DNA of 64,000 nucleotides from Streptococcus sanguinis SK49 (GTDB lineage: Bacteria > Bacillota > Bacilli > Lactobacillales > Streptococcaceae). Both the position numbers and the translations under genes were made by a program. Shown here piece after piece: positions 53,369 through 63,080 of this stretch (position 1 is the first letter of the stretch; each line of letters starts with the position of its first letter). The stretch covers positions 1,298,600-1,362,599 of the forward strand of contig NZ_GL890985.1 in NCBI RefSeq assembly GCF_000212815.1. Reading direction: 5' to 3'. The notes below the pieces were generated by a model that had not been told where the DNA came from, made no database searches, and was given only the letters and a program-made list of their open reading frames with translations.

Positions 53369-56300
53369 TTAGTCTTCTTTTTTCTTGCGAGTTACAAGAC
53401 CAAATCCACTCATCAGACCAAGGATACCAAGAGCTGCAAGGGCAGAAGGAGCTTCTGTACCGGTTTTAGGCAATTCTTTAAGAGTGCTCTTAACTGGTGT
53501 TTTACCCGCTGGTTCTTGTTTGCGTGGAGTGACCTTTTTTCTGTAAACATGGACTGTATTTCCATCTTTATCAGTTATCGTCTTGATAAATTCATAGCCC
53601 GGAATATCTTTCTTAGGTTGTTCGCCGTCTTCGCTTGGATGTCCTGGAATTTCATTGCCTTCCTTATCCTTATGACTGGTCTTCACTTTTTCGTAGACAT
53701 GCTCTGTGTCACCGTTTGGAAGTTTCTTAGTCTCTACGAAGCGGTAACCTGGAATATCTTTCTTCGGTTGTTGGCCGTCTTCGCTTGGGTGGCCTGGAAT
53801 TTCATTGCCTTCCTTATCCTTATGACTAGTCTTAACCTTCTCATAAACGTGTTCTGTGTCGCCATTTGGAAGTTTCTTAGTCTCTACGAAGCGGTAACCT
53901 GGAATATCTTTCTTCGGTTGTTCACCGTCTTCGGTTGGGTGGCCTGGAATTTCATTCCTTCCTTATCCTTATGACTGGTCTTAACCTTCTCATAAACGTG
54001 CTCTGTGTCACCGTTTGGAAGTTTCTTAGTCTCTACGAAGCGGTAACCTGGAATATCTTTCTTTGGTTGTTCACCGTCTTCGCTTGGATGTCCTGGGATT
54101 TCATTGCCTTCCTTATCCTTATGACTGGTCTTAACCTTCTCATAAACGTGCTCTGTATCACCATTTGGAAGTTTCTTAGTCTCTACGAAGCGGTAACCTG
54201 GAATATCTTTCTTAGGTTGTTCACCGTCTTCGCTTGGGTGGCCTGGAATTTCATTCCCTTCCTTATCCTTATGACTAGTCTTAACCTTCTCATAAACGTG
54301 CTCTGTATCACCGTTTGGAAGTTTCTTAGTCTCTACGAAGCGGTAACCTGGAATATCTTTCTTCGGTTGTTCACCGTCTTCGCTTGGATAACCTGGAATC
54401 TCATTGCCTTCCTTATCCTTGTGACTAGTCTTCACTTTTTCGTAGACATGTTCTGTGTCACCGTTTGGAAGTTTCTTAGTCTCTACGAAGTGGTAGCCTG
54501 GGATATCTTTCTTCGGTTGTTCGCCGTCTTCGGTTGGGTGGCCTGGAATTTCATTCCCTTCCTTATCCTTATGACTAGTCTTAACCTTCTCATAAACGTG
54601 CTCTGTATCACCGTTTGGAAGTTTCTTAGTCTCTACGAAGCGGTAGCCTGGAATATCTTTCTTAGGTTGTTGGCCGTCTTCGGTTGGAATTAATGTATTC
54701 CCCTCAGTATCTACAAATGAAGTAATTGGACGTACAGTTGGTGTGTATTTTGCAGTTATTTCTGTTCCGTTCTTATCAACTCGTTTGACTGTAACTCCTG
54801 AAGCCTTCCCAACAAAGTCTTTTTCTGGTGTGAAAGTTACCACACCATTTTCATCAATGGTATAAGTTCCTTCTCCCGGAACAACTTTCTTAGTTGTGCC
54901 ATCATCAAAGGTTGGTTTAACATTTTCATCAATTTCAACAGTCTTCTCCACACCGTTTACTTCAACTTTACCACCAGTAAAAGTTGGTGTACCGTTTTGT
55001 GTTTGTCCTTTAGGTCCTTCAGACTCATCATCTGTAGAAGTTGGTTTAACAGGTATTACAGTTGGAGTATACGTTGCTGTAGCAGTTGCTGTAATATCCG
55101 TATCATTAGCATCTTTTCCTAATTTTGCAGTAAGTGAAACTGTGACAGGTGTAGCTGTACCGGTAAATGTCTTCAATGGAACAAAAGTTACTTCACCTGT
55201 TTCATTATTAATTGAGTAGGTACCCTGACCATCAATTGTTAGAGTATCAACAAATCCACCTGTTTTTGGATCTACTAACTTAGCAGGCGAAGAAGCACTT
55301 GGTTTTACTGGTGATCCATCTCCAACAGATGTAAAGGTTGGAGTTTCTTTTTGAGTAGCACCTTGAATATCAGTCGAAGTCACATTATGTCCTTCAATCG
55401 TATTAGTTACTGTAATATGGTAGGTTGTTGTAGCGGTTGATGAATCAACTCCATGATCAACTCCCGACTCAGTTCCACCGATTGTTGCTTCAGTAGTATA
55501 ATTTCCATTACTATCAATAACATCAATCTTAACAGTATATACTCCTACTTCATTTAAGCTATATCCACTAGCAATATTATAGTTATTTGCATCTTGTTTG
55601 GTATCAAATACTTTTTGAACTCCTGAAGGCGATGTTACTGTGATTCGAGTGATATAGGTAGTTTTTCCATATTTAGTATCTTCAGAGTCTGAGATGCTTA
55701 CTGCAGCTTTTGCTTCATTACGAAGGTCAACAACTGTACCTTTTGTTGAAGTATAATCTTGTGAAGTTGCTGTTGGTTTTGTATTTACTACAGTTGCCAC
55801 ATCAGTATTTGTTGCAATCGTCCCTCTAATAATACCACCAAATCCTGACTTAGTATGAACTTCCCAAGAGTCATTTTCAAGCTTAGTAGCAGTCACCTCA
55901 GTTCCATCAGATGACGCCCAGGTATTTGAATGTTTATCGTAAGTGACAGTTACTGACATTCCATCTCCTACCTGATTAGTATTCCTAGAAACATAAATCG
56001 TTTCTGGACGAGTTGGCGTTTCTACACTTGTCACTTTCCCAGTGCTATCAAGCTGTCGAATGTACTCATAGATATAAAATTTCATACCACCGTCTTGCTG
56101 AGCTTCTGTGTACACTTGACGTTTAGTCCATCTTGTCGTACCATCACCATTCAGTGTTTTACTTTCAGCATAGTCGCCAGGTAACTCCCAGTGTCCGGTA
56201 GCCCTATTAAAAGTCGCAGTATGTTTTTGCCCATCCGTTCCATTTAACTCAACTTGTTCACGTAAGAAAGTTCCCTTAACATTTTCAACAGATGCTTCCA

Positions 56301-58686
56301 CTTTAATATTGTTCACACCAACTTGGGCAGTTGCCTCTGATGTCACAGGAATATTAAATACTGTATCTGAATCAACAGTATCTAATTCTTGATTCTCAGA
56401 AACAGCTGTGTTGGTTGAACCACTGTCTACGAGCCATTTGCCGTCAACTGCTTTTAGATTGGTTACAGTACCATCCGGCATTGTTATCTTAGCACTTGAT
56501 GCACCTTTAGAAATTTTAACTGGTACAACCGTTGAGTAAGTTTCAACGTTTTGAACCTCAACCTTTGGTTTCACAACTAATGTTACAGTAGCATGTGCTT
56601 CTTGTCCAGATTGGTTCCAGACATTATTATTAGCCAACTTATCATAATCTTTTGCAAATACGGAGACTGTGTAAATTCCTGCTTCAGTTAATTTTCCAGA
56701 AATGATTCCTCTCCCCATATTCGTTTGATCAGCAGCTTGCTCTTCAGAAGTACTATTCGCAACACTATATTTAGTTCCTGGAATTAATACTTTGGAATCA
56801 TCTAATGCTTCACCAATAGTATTATATCCCGAAACTCCTGTTACTGATTTAGAGAATCTTTGAGGTACTCTTACAACTTTGCCTTCAACCGTCGTATAGT
56901 TATAAGTTCCTCGACTATTTGCTGGTGTTGCACTTGCACCTGACTCATCATAGAATTGAATATTTACATTAGCATCGTCACCAACATTACGATCATAACG
57001 CTCAGAATCTGATTTTATTTTAGGAGGCGTACTATCTTGCCACCCGACCCAACCAGCACGAAGATTCTGAATTTGGAAAGTTACCGTACGACCATCTGTA
57101 TTGGTCGCAGTAATATTAAATCGTAAATCATAAACTCCATTTTCAATATCCGCTATAACTTTTCCTTGAATTGTGTCTGTTTCTGAATCGTATGTCAATC
57201 CCGGCACAAGGTTAGTTGGAGTTACAGAAGTTAAACTCCAACCAGCTTGCTTGGCATTTTCAGAAACAGCGATACGATCTTTCAAGCCTTTAATTAGTAC
57301 ACGATCAATTCCTTGTTCGTAACCCAATCCATAAATTTCTGTAGCTAGGTATTCATAACCACCATTAGCAGAGTAAATCGATGTTGCAGCGTTTAAAATT
57401 CTTGACCCATCCGCACGAAGTTTGTTTCTCCAAAGAGGTGCTTCTTCTGCTAATTTTTTAGCGGCATCAGGGGTTAATGGATAGTCTACACGTCCTTTGT
57501 TGTTATGACCAGTCTTTCCACCTTGTTCTGTATGCATCCCATTTCCAGCATTTGTATCATTGCCAACTCGCTGATTAGAATAGACTTCTATCTCTAACCC
57601 TGTAGCATCAGTACCCGTAATTAATTTAATTTCTTGTACTGGAATCGTATAGGTATCCTTACCTGTGTGATTTGAAGCATTTATTTCTGAGACACGAGAG
57701 ACATTTGTCCCTTCTTCAGCATAGAAATCTTGAGCAGCCAAAGCTACTCCAAAGTTTACGTCTTTTCCAACTCCTGCTTTTTTCAGATCATTGTAGACAG
57801 CAAGAATGGAATCATTTAAGCGTGATAGTTGGGTGTTAATTTGCTGTGTGGTAACGTTATCAGCTGCTAAAACTTTCTTAGCTTCCGCAATAGCTGCTTT
57901 ATTGTTGACTACTGCCGCTTCGACGGCTGCTTTGCTTGCGCCTTCAACCTTATTTCTACGAACTGCTTCATCTGCAAGAACATTTGTCACTTCCGCTTCT
58001 GACGTGACCTGTTCCAAAACCTTTTTAGATTCTTCTACAGCTTTTTCTGTAGCAGTGGTCGCCACTGGTTTGACTGCTGTAGTTGTTGCTGTTTCCTCAA
58101 CTTGTTTCCCAGCTTCGTCTGACTCAACTACAACCGTGATCAAAGCTTCAACTTTAGCAAGTTCTGCATCGATATCTGACTGTTTTGCAGTTTCGTTTGC
58201 AAGAACTGCCTTTGCAGCAGTCAATACTTCATTTGCTGTAACTATCGCTGTTGCATCAGCTTTCTTTGAAGATGCAACTTTTGCTTCTAACTCAACTACT
58301 TTTTTAGTCAGAGCAGCCTTATCAGCTTTTTTAGCTTCTACTATCTTATCTTCCTTCTCTGCAGTTGCTGGTGTTGCAACTTCAGGTTTCACCGCTGTTG
58401 AAGGCGACTCCGGTTTTTCTGCTAATACTGTTGTTGGTGGTGTCACAACTTCAGATCTCACTGTTGCTAAATCTGACTCCAACTTATCTGTCGGTGCTGG
58501 TGTTGCTGGTGATTTAGTTACTGTTACCGTAGTATCAGAACCTTGTACCTCCGTAGCAGATACTGCACCATTACCTAGGAACATCAAACCGGCTGCAATT
58601 GCCACCGATGCTGCCCCAAAGCTGTACTTCCGAATACTATAACGAAGGTACTTCTCGTTTCTAAAATCCTGTTGTTTTCTCTTCAT
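53369..58686 (-). pseudogene. Large YSIRK/LPXTG repeat adhesin, frameshifted in its repeat array
   Basis: About 1770 codons from the ATG at 58686 (GGAGG nine bases before). Order: YSIRK signal (YLRYSIRKYSFGAASVA), an Ala/Lys/Val helical region, a lectin-like non-repetitive head, CshA-type fibril repeats (TPTFTSVGDGS... and GTPTFTGGKVEV), then eight units of 50 residues (HKDKEGNEIPGHPSEDGEQPKK core), and the anchor LPKTG. In unit six one base is missing near 53957 (GGCAAT reads GGAAT), so the main frame runs out at 53884. Everything else continues in the other phase to 53369. A truncated, unanchored, secreted product is expected unless the shift is repaired by repeat recombination. A sequencing error is possible. 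Confidence 0.88.
53690..54690 (-). repeat. 150-bp tandem repeats of the adhesin stalk
   Basis: Eight 50-residue units, the inner six nearly identical in DNA. The unit encodes a KDIPGYRFVETKKLPNGDTE segment. The frameshift lies in the sixth unit from the N-terminal side, at about 53957. Confidence 0.92.
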
Positions 58687-58793
58687 GAAACACAACCTCC
58701 TTGTTTTTTTAAATGTCGATATGAAATACACAGGAAAACAGAGTCTCCTGCACTCACAGAAAATCGTTTTCAAGGAATTATTTATTTCCCGTG
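58687..58793. other. Upstream region of the adhesin gene
   Basis: Contains the GGAGG ribosome site. A TTGAAA (minus) near 58770 could be a -35, but no convincing -10 was paired with it. Confidence 0.35.
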
Positions 58794-59073
58794 TTGTAAA
58801 ATGAAGTGCAACAGAAAAGACATGTTCGTCATTCATCACATGAAAGAGGTTCAAATGAGAACTTCAACGGGCTCCTCAGAGAGTTTTTCCCTAAAGGCAA
58901 ATCTCTCAATCCGCTGACTGACGAAGAACTCGCTCAATATCTCTCAGCTATTAACGAAAGACCTAGGCGACTTCATCAGTACAAAACTTCAAAATTTCTG
59001 TTTGGGCTAGCCCAAACAGCCTAAACAATGGAATCCCAGTCTATCCATGAACTTGTTGCACTTGACTTGACAA
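58794..59073 (+). mobile_element. Internally deleted IS30-family remnant
   Basis: Only the transposase C-terminus remains (ERGSNENFNGLLREFFPKG, about 58845-59024, ending in TAA). It is bracketed by imperfect inverted ends: TTGTAAAATGAAGTGCAACA at 58795-58814 and, on the other strand, TTGTCAAGTCAAGTGCAACA at 59054-59073. Most of the transposase is lost. Confidence 0.65.
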
Positions 59074-59154
59074 TGTGCCAATTATTTATTTCAAAAAGTG
59101 ATCTAACCACTCTCGACATATCTATTATAGCATTTTTAAACTTTTATTCAAGTG

Positions 59155-59396
59155 AGGTTGTAAGATGAAGTATAACACAAAAGTCATATTCTTCTGATAT
59201 ATAAGAATTCTCCAATTCAGTATAAAAGTAGATAAACATACCCACTAATCATTCCAACGAAAAATCAAACTATTCTTAATTATCAGACTCTGAATGTGGT
59301 AAAATGAGCGCTATCTCAAGATGGGTGAGAAATCTACAGAGATTGCTCGTCTTATTAGGTAGACATCACTCACGATTACTCATGAAATCAACGGAA
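59155..59396 (+). mobile_element. Second IS30-like remnant (left end and N-terminal HTH)
   Basis: A variant of the same end sequence (TTGTAAGATGAAGTATAACA, 59157-59176) is followed by codons for MGEKSTEIARLI and a shifted THEIN segment (about 59320-59396), matching the N-terminal HTH of IS30 transposases. Confidence 0.5.
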
Positions 59397-59508
59397 AAAA
59401 AAACAGTTTTTCTACGTTTTTATGGCATACTCAAAATATAGGCTGTTGTATAGCTAACAGTTTTAACACATTTTTCTGACATACTATAAATTTCAAAGAA
59501 GTAAAAGA

Positions 59509-59763
59509 ATGTCAATTAAAAATCATTTACAAAGAGAATTCAAAGGTTCAAATTTTGAAATTTGTGAAACACTAATAACAGATACCTACTTCACTAGCTT
59601 TTTAGATTACGTGAGTTTACCTGAATCAATCTCTAAATTAATTGAAGAAGGCTATGCTGATAAAAGAAATCAGTTAGATGAATACATTGATTTTGCACTT
59701 CATCATAATTTAATTACTATGCAAAATAATATTATCCAAGCTACCGATCTTGGTTTAGCCTGA
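59509..59763 (+). CDS. Small hypothetical protein near the right end of the element
   Basis: An 84-residue open frame with no family I recognise. It is helical, weakly acidic and has no membrane or signal segment. A TACTAT -10-like box lies about 25 bases upstream, but the ribosome site is poor. It may be a real cargo gene or a leftover N-terminus of a longer gene, since the frame ends abruptly after TDLGLA. Confidence 0.4.
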   Translation: MSIKNHLQREFKGSNFEICETLITDTYFTSFLDYVSLPESISKLIEEGYADKRNQLDEYIDFALHHNLITMQNNIIQATDLGLA

Positions 59764-59876
59764 GTGTGGTTGACATATGCGCCAGTTGAAGGCGATGATT
59801 GTATTTAGAAAAGAGAGCACTATAATTTCTGCATAGGGATAAAACTGACAAAGGAATTATATAGTCTATTTTGTTG

Positions 59877-59914
59877 TAAAAAAAATCCCCGCCAAGATCT
59901 AACTTGGCGGGGAT
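59877..59914 (-). terminator. Strong terminator placed after rplL by the element
   Basis: Perfect 12-bp arms ATCCCCGCCAAG (59885-59896) and CTTGGCGGGGAT (59903-59914), six-base loop, eight T on the minus strand. It is inside the element, about 100 bases after the rplL stop. Confidence 0.9.
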
Positions 59915-60005
59915 TTGGTGGGGAATAACACCCCAATTTAAGATTTAAATCACCTTAAGCAATTCTTAACCTTAATATACTAGGCTTTCGCATTCAATTT
60001 GCGTT

Positions 60006-60033
60006 ACTCTATTATTTAAGAGTAACTGAAGCG
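60006..60033. repeat. Right attachment repeat (rplL 3' end)
   Basis: Identical over 28 bases to 49771-49798 and includes the rplL stop codon, so insertion kept rplL intact. Confidence 0.9.
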
Positions 60034-60380
60034 CCTGCTTCTTCCAATTTAGCTTTAAGTTCTTCGGCTTCTGCTGCAGCAACGCCTTCTTTGATAACAT
60101 TTGGTGCACCATCAACAAGTTCTTTAGCTTCTTTAAGGCCAAGACCAGTGATTTCACGTACAACTTTGATAACGCCGACTTTCTTGTCGCCAGCTGCAGT
60201 CAATTCGATATCGAATGAATCTTTAGCAGCGGCAGCTTCACCAGCACCAGCAGCAGCTACAGCTACAGGAGCAGCTGCAGTTACACCAAATTCTTCTTCG
60301 ATAGCTTTTACAAGGTCGTTCAATTCAAGGATTGAAGCTTCTTTAATTTCAGCAATAATGTTTTCAATGTTCAATGCCAT
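60012..60380 (-). CDS. rplL: Ribosomal protein L7/L12
   Basis: Stalk protein of the large ribosomal subunit that recruits translation factors. The 122 residues start [11 protein letters not shown] after GGAGG; an upstream in-frame ATG is rejected. The Ala-rich hinge (about 36-56) and the factor-binding C-terminal domain ([21 protein letters not shown]) are normal. The C-terminal codons form the integration site of the neighbouring element and are restored exactly by the attachment repeat. Confidence 0.98.
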   Translation of the reverse strand: MALNIENIIAEIKEASILELNDLVKAIEEEFGVTAAAPVAVAAAGAGEAAAAKDSFDIELTAAGDKKVGVIKVVREITGLGLKEAKELVDGAPNVIKEGVAAAEAEELKAKLEEAGASVTLK

Positions 60381-60453
60381 TGTTATTTCCTCCAAATAAG
60401 TTTTAAATTTATAATATTTTTTTCGTAGCTAGGCTACGCTGCGTAGCTTAAGA

Positions 60454-60954
60454 TTAAGCTGCGTCTTCTTTGTTGTCTGCAACTGCTTTGACAGCAAGTG
60501 CAACGTTGCGAACTGGCGCTTGAAGTACAGAAAGGAGCATAGAAAGAAGTCCTTCGCGGTTTGGAAGAGTTGCAAGTGCAAGAATCTCTTCTTTTGATGC
60601 GACAGCGCCTTCGATTGCACCACCTTTGATTTCAAGTGCATCAGCGTTCTTAGCAAAGTCGTTCAAGATTTTCGCTGGAGCAACAACATCTTCGTTAGAA
60701 AATGCTACTGCAGATGGTCCAACAAAAACAGATGCCAAGTCTTCAAGTCCAGCTTTTTCAGCTGCACGACGCAAGATTGAGTTTTTGATAACTTTGTACT
60801 CAACTTCGCTTCCACGAAGCTCACGACGAAGAACGGTATCTTGCTCAACAGTTAAACCACGAGCGTCAACAACGACGATAGATGCAGCAGCTTTCATTTT
60901 CTCAGCAACTGCGTCAACCAGTTCCGCTTTTTTAGCAATAATAGCTTCACTCAT
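60454..60954 (-). CDS. rplJ: Ribosomal protein L10
   Basis: Base of the ribosomal stalk, binds 23S rRNA and L7/L12 dimers. The 166 residues show [19 protein letters not shown] near 28 and an Ala-rich C-terminal helix. It is first in the rplJ-rplL operon, behind an autoregulatory leader. Confidence 0.97.
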   Translation of the reverse strand: MSEAIIAKKAELVDAVAEKMKAAASIVVVDARGLTVEQDTVLRRELRGSEVEYKVIKNSILRRAAEKAGLEDLASVFVGPSAVAFSNEDVVAPAKILNDFAKNADALEIKGGAIEGAVASKEEILALATLPNREGLLSMLLSVLQAPVRNVALAVKAVADNKEDAA

Positions 60955-60969
60955 TTAGTGTTTCACCTC

Positions 60970-61124
60970 CGTAATTATTTTGCTTGGGAATTTTCCAAAA
61001 GAAAAACGCGCCCAAACCTAGACACGAAAGTACAATACGCTTCTTTTTACATGATACGTTTTGTCCTCGGTAGGATCTTTATGAGTCGAGCTCCCCTACT
61101 GTCTTAGGCAGTTTTTTCAAACCA
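60970..61124 (-). ncRNA. L10 leader (autoregulatory RNA of rplJ-rplL)
   Basis: A structured leader of about 170 bases between promoter and rplJ. It has paired segments such as AACTGCCTAAGACAGT (near 61100-61117), GATCCTACCGAGGAC, and a G-rich hairpin just before the ribosome site. Position and segments fit the Firmicutes L10 leader, which binds L10-L12 to hold down its own synthesis. Confidence 0.75.
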
Positions 61125-61130
61125 TTGATA

Positions 61131-61180
61131 ATTATAGCAAAAGAAAAAAAAGATTGCAAGCTTTTTATACAATCTTTTTT
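61131..61180 (-). promoter_or_regulatory. rplJ promoter overlapping the focA terminator
   Basis: Promoter: -35 TTGCAA (61154-61159), 17-base spacer, -10 TATAAT (61131-61136). The same bases form the right arm of a hairpin (AAAGATTG/CAATCTTT, eight or nine pairs) followed by eight T, which would end the upstream transporter transcript. Confidence 0.8.
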
Positions 61181-61212
61181 ATTTTATTGAATTATATTGA
61201 AGTTACACTGTA

Positions 61213-62010
61213 TCAATCCACATAATCTTTTTCGTTCTTATTAAACCAAGCGTATGGCAAACCTATGAGTAGGCCACCACCGATGAGGTTACCGATAAAG
61301 GTTACGCCCCAGTGGCGTAGGATATTTCCAATACCAAAATTTTGCACTTCCGCTGCTGCTGAGCTGAATTTCACGATAGCAAAGGAAGCGAAGTTGGCAG
61401 CCAAGTGTTCGTTAGTCAGGAATACAAACATATAAATGGCTGATATAACTAAGAAGAGCTTAGCTGTACTATCCTTGACCAAAACGAAGGAAAGAATAGC
61501 GATATTAACAAAAATATTGGCCAAGACTCCCTCGAGCAGAATCAACTCATTAGATCGGGCAAGCTTCATCTGCACAACACCAGAAATGAAACTATCTTTG
61601 CTAAGCCCTGCGTAAGCAGCCGAGTTAGCAAAGAGCCAGCCGGCAATCAAGGCGCCAATCAGATTGAAAAAGGTACAATAAAGCAAAATCATCAAGGCTT
61701 TTTTCCAGTCAATCTTCTTCAAAAAGGTACCAGCAGTCAGAAACATCATGTTGGAAGTCACCAATTCTGCATTTAGAAAAACAATGTAAGCCAATCCCCA
61801 AGCAAAGATGAAAGGAAAGAGAAAACGCCCAGTTCCTGGAACAATCTTATTCGTCAAATCTGCTGCAATGGCTCCAGCCCCAGTACTAAAGGTTAGGAAA
61901 GCTCCAGCAAAGATGGAACGAACAGCGTACTTGGCTTTGCTTGTATCAAACAAAGCTTCTTTCTTGCGGCAAGCTGCTTCAATTTTAGGGATAAATGTCG
62001 ATTCAGGCAT
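61213..62010 (-). CDS. Formate/nitrite transporter family channel
   Basis: A 265-residue, six-helix FNT protein that forms pentamers passing formate, nitrite or related small anions. FNT signatures are visible as AGAFLTFSTGAGAIA and NLIGGGLLIGLPYAW, with NEHLAANFASF near 200. Streptococci use pyruvate formate-lyase in fermentation, so formate export is the likely job. It is monocistronic. Confidence 0.9.
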   Translation of the reverse strand: MPESTFIPKIEAACRKKEALFDTSKAKYAVRSIFAGAFLTFSTGAGAIAADLTNKIVPGTGRFLFPFIFAWGLAYIVFLNAELVTSNMMFLTAGTFLKKIDWKKALMILLYCTFFNLIGALIAGWLFANSAAYAGLSKDSFISGVVQMKLARSNELILLEGVLANIFVNIAILSFVLVKDSTAKLFLVISAIYMFVFLTNEHLAANFASFAIVKFSSAAAEVQNFGIGNILRHWGVTFIGNLIGGGLLIGLPYAWFNKNEKDYVD

Positions 62011-62123
62011 AAAAAATTCTCCTATTAATTTAAACTATGTATAGTATATCACAAAGTTCTTTCTTTTGATAGCGTTTTCGAGAACCTTTTTAAATTTTCT
62101 AAAAAAGGATTGAAAATCTATTT

Positions 62124-63071
62124 TCAACCCTTAAATCTTTTTGATAACTGAGCAATATCTTCTGGCCGTGTTCGACAGCAACCACCAAAAAGACGCACTC
62201 CTTGATTTTGCCAAAGTTTACTATTTTCCAGCAAGCTCCGCCCCTGCTCTGGATCGTCATGCCAAGTCTTGGTCAAGCCATTATAAGTTTCGCCAGAGTT
62301 TGGATAGGTCAGAAAAGGTTTGTTGCACACTTGTCCAAGCCCATCTAATAAAGGAGCGATTAAATGTGGAGCTGTACAGTTAAAACCAACTGCCAAGACT
62401 TGTGGGCTTTCTTGAGCCAAGTTTCCTAATTCCTCAATCTTAGTGCCATCTGATATAGCATTCTCCGACTGGGCGACAAAGGACAAATAAGCCTCCGCCT
62501 GCGGAAATTCCTCAGCTAAAAGTTGGAGGATTGCTGCCGCTTCTGCTCCATTTGGAATCGTTTCAATAGCCAGCAAGTCACTCCCAGCTTCTAGTAAAGC
62601 TTGGATACGCGGACGGTGAAAATTTCGATATTCTTCCTCACTCAGCTGATAGTCTCCCGTATACTCCGAACCATCAGCTAAATAGGCAGCATAAGGCCCT
62701 ACTGAGCCTGCAACTAGAGAATAAGGTCTCTGTTTCTGCTCCTCTGGAGATAATCCTATCCAGATATTTTCGATTGCCTTTTGTGCTAAGAAGACTGTCT
62801 CTTTTAAAAGATTATAACCCTTTTCAGGAGTTAGTCCTGCCTCTATAAATGCTGGAATGCTGGCCTGATAACTGGACGTAGTGATGATATCACTGTCAGC
62901 TCTCACATAGCTTTCATGCACATCTTGAATAATCTGAGGCTGGTCTAATAGGTATTGAGCTGACCAAAGCTTACCAGATACATCATATCCCAGCCTTTCC
63001 AACTCTGTACCTAAGGCTCCATCTAAAATAATAATTTCTTGCTTGTCAAGCAAATCTTTAAATTTTCCCAT
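62124..63071 (-). CDS. mmuM: Homocysteine S-methyltransferase
   Basis: Transfers a methyl group, usually from S-methylmethionine, to homocysteine to make methionine. The 315 residues have the start ILDGALGTELERLGYD and the zinc Cys residues in VGFNCTAPH and GGCCRTRPEDI near the end. It lies nine bases after a permease gene, the normal mmuP-mmuM order, so transport and use of S-methylmethionine are linked. Confidence 0.95.
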   Translation of the reverse strand: MGKFKDLLDKQEIIILDGALGTELERLGYDVSGKLWSAQYLLDQPQIIQDVHESYVRADSDIITTSSYQASIPAFIEAGLTPEKGYNLLKETVFLAQKAIENIWIGLSPEEQKQRPYSLVAGSVGPYAAYLADGSEYTGDYQLSEEEYRNFHRPRIQALLEAGSDLLAIETIPNGAEAAAILQLLAEEFPQAEAYLSFVAQSENAISDGTKIEELGNLAQESPQVLAVGFNCTAPHLIAPLLDGLGQVCNKPFLTYPNSGETYNGLTKTWHDDPEQGRSLLENSKLWQNQGVRLFGGCCRTRPEDIAQLSKRFKG

Positions 63072-63080
63072 GAAATACTC

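Larger units (their letters stand above)
49771..60033. mobile_element. Degraded integrative element in the 3' end of rplL (about 10.2 kb)
   Basis: A 28-base perfect direct repeat bounds the region: 49771-49798 and 60006-60033. It spans the last codons and stop of rplL. The core TTATTTAAGAGTAAC is the attachment sequence known for streptococcal ICEs that insert at rplL. A tyrosine integrase ends 33 bases inside the left repeat, preceded by a DUF3173 gene. No relaxase, coupling protein, or type IV secretion gene is present, so this is a remnant or minimal element. Cargo: a large LPXTG adhesin and nested IS debris. It cannot move by its own integrase unless the stop at 50351 is suppressed. Confidence 0.88.

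Noticed and set aside
53690..54690. CRISPR array
   Set aside because: The 150-bp units are contiguous and code for protein; there are no spacers.
53935..54693. 252-codon plus-strand frame across the adhesin repeats
   Set aside because: It is repetitive because the opposite-strand coding repeats are; no start signals.
57806..58642. 278-codon plus-strand frame opposite the adhesin N-terminal region
   Set aside because: Low-complexity Ala/Ser/Thr shadow of the Ala/Lys/Val-rich coding strand.
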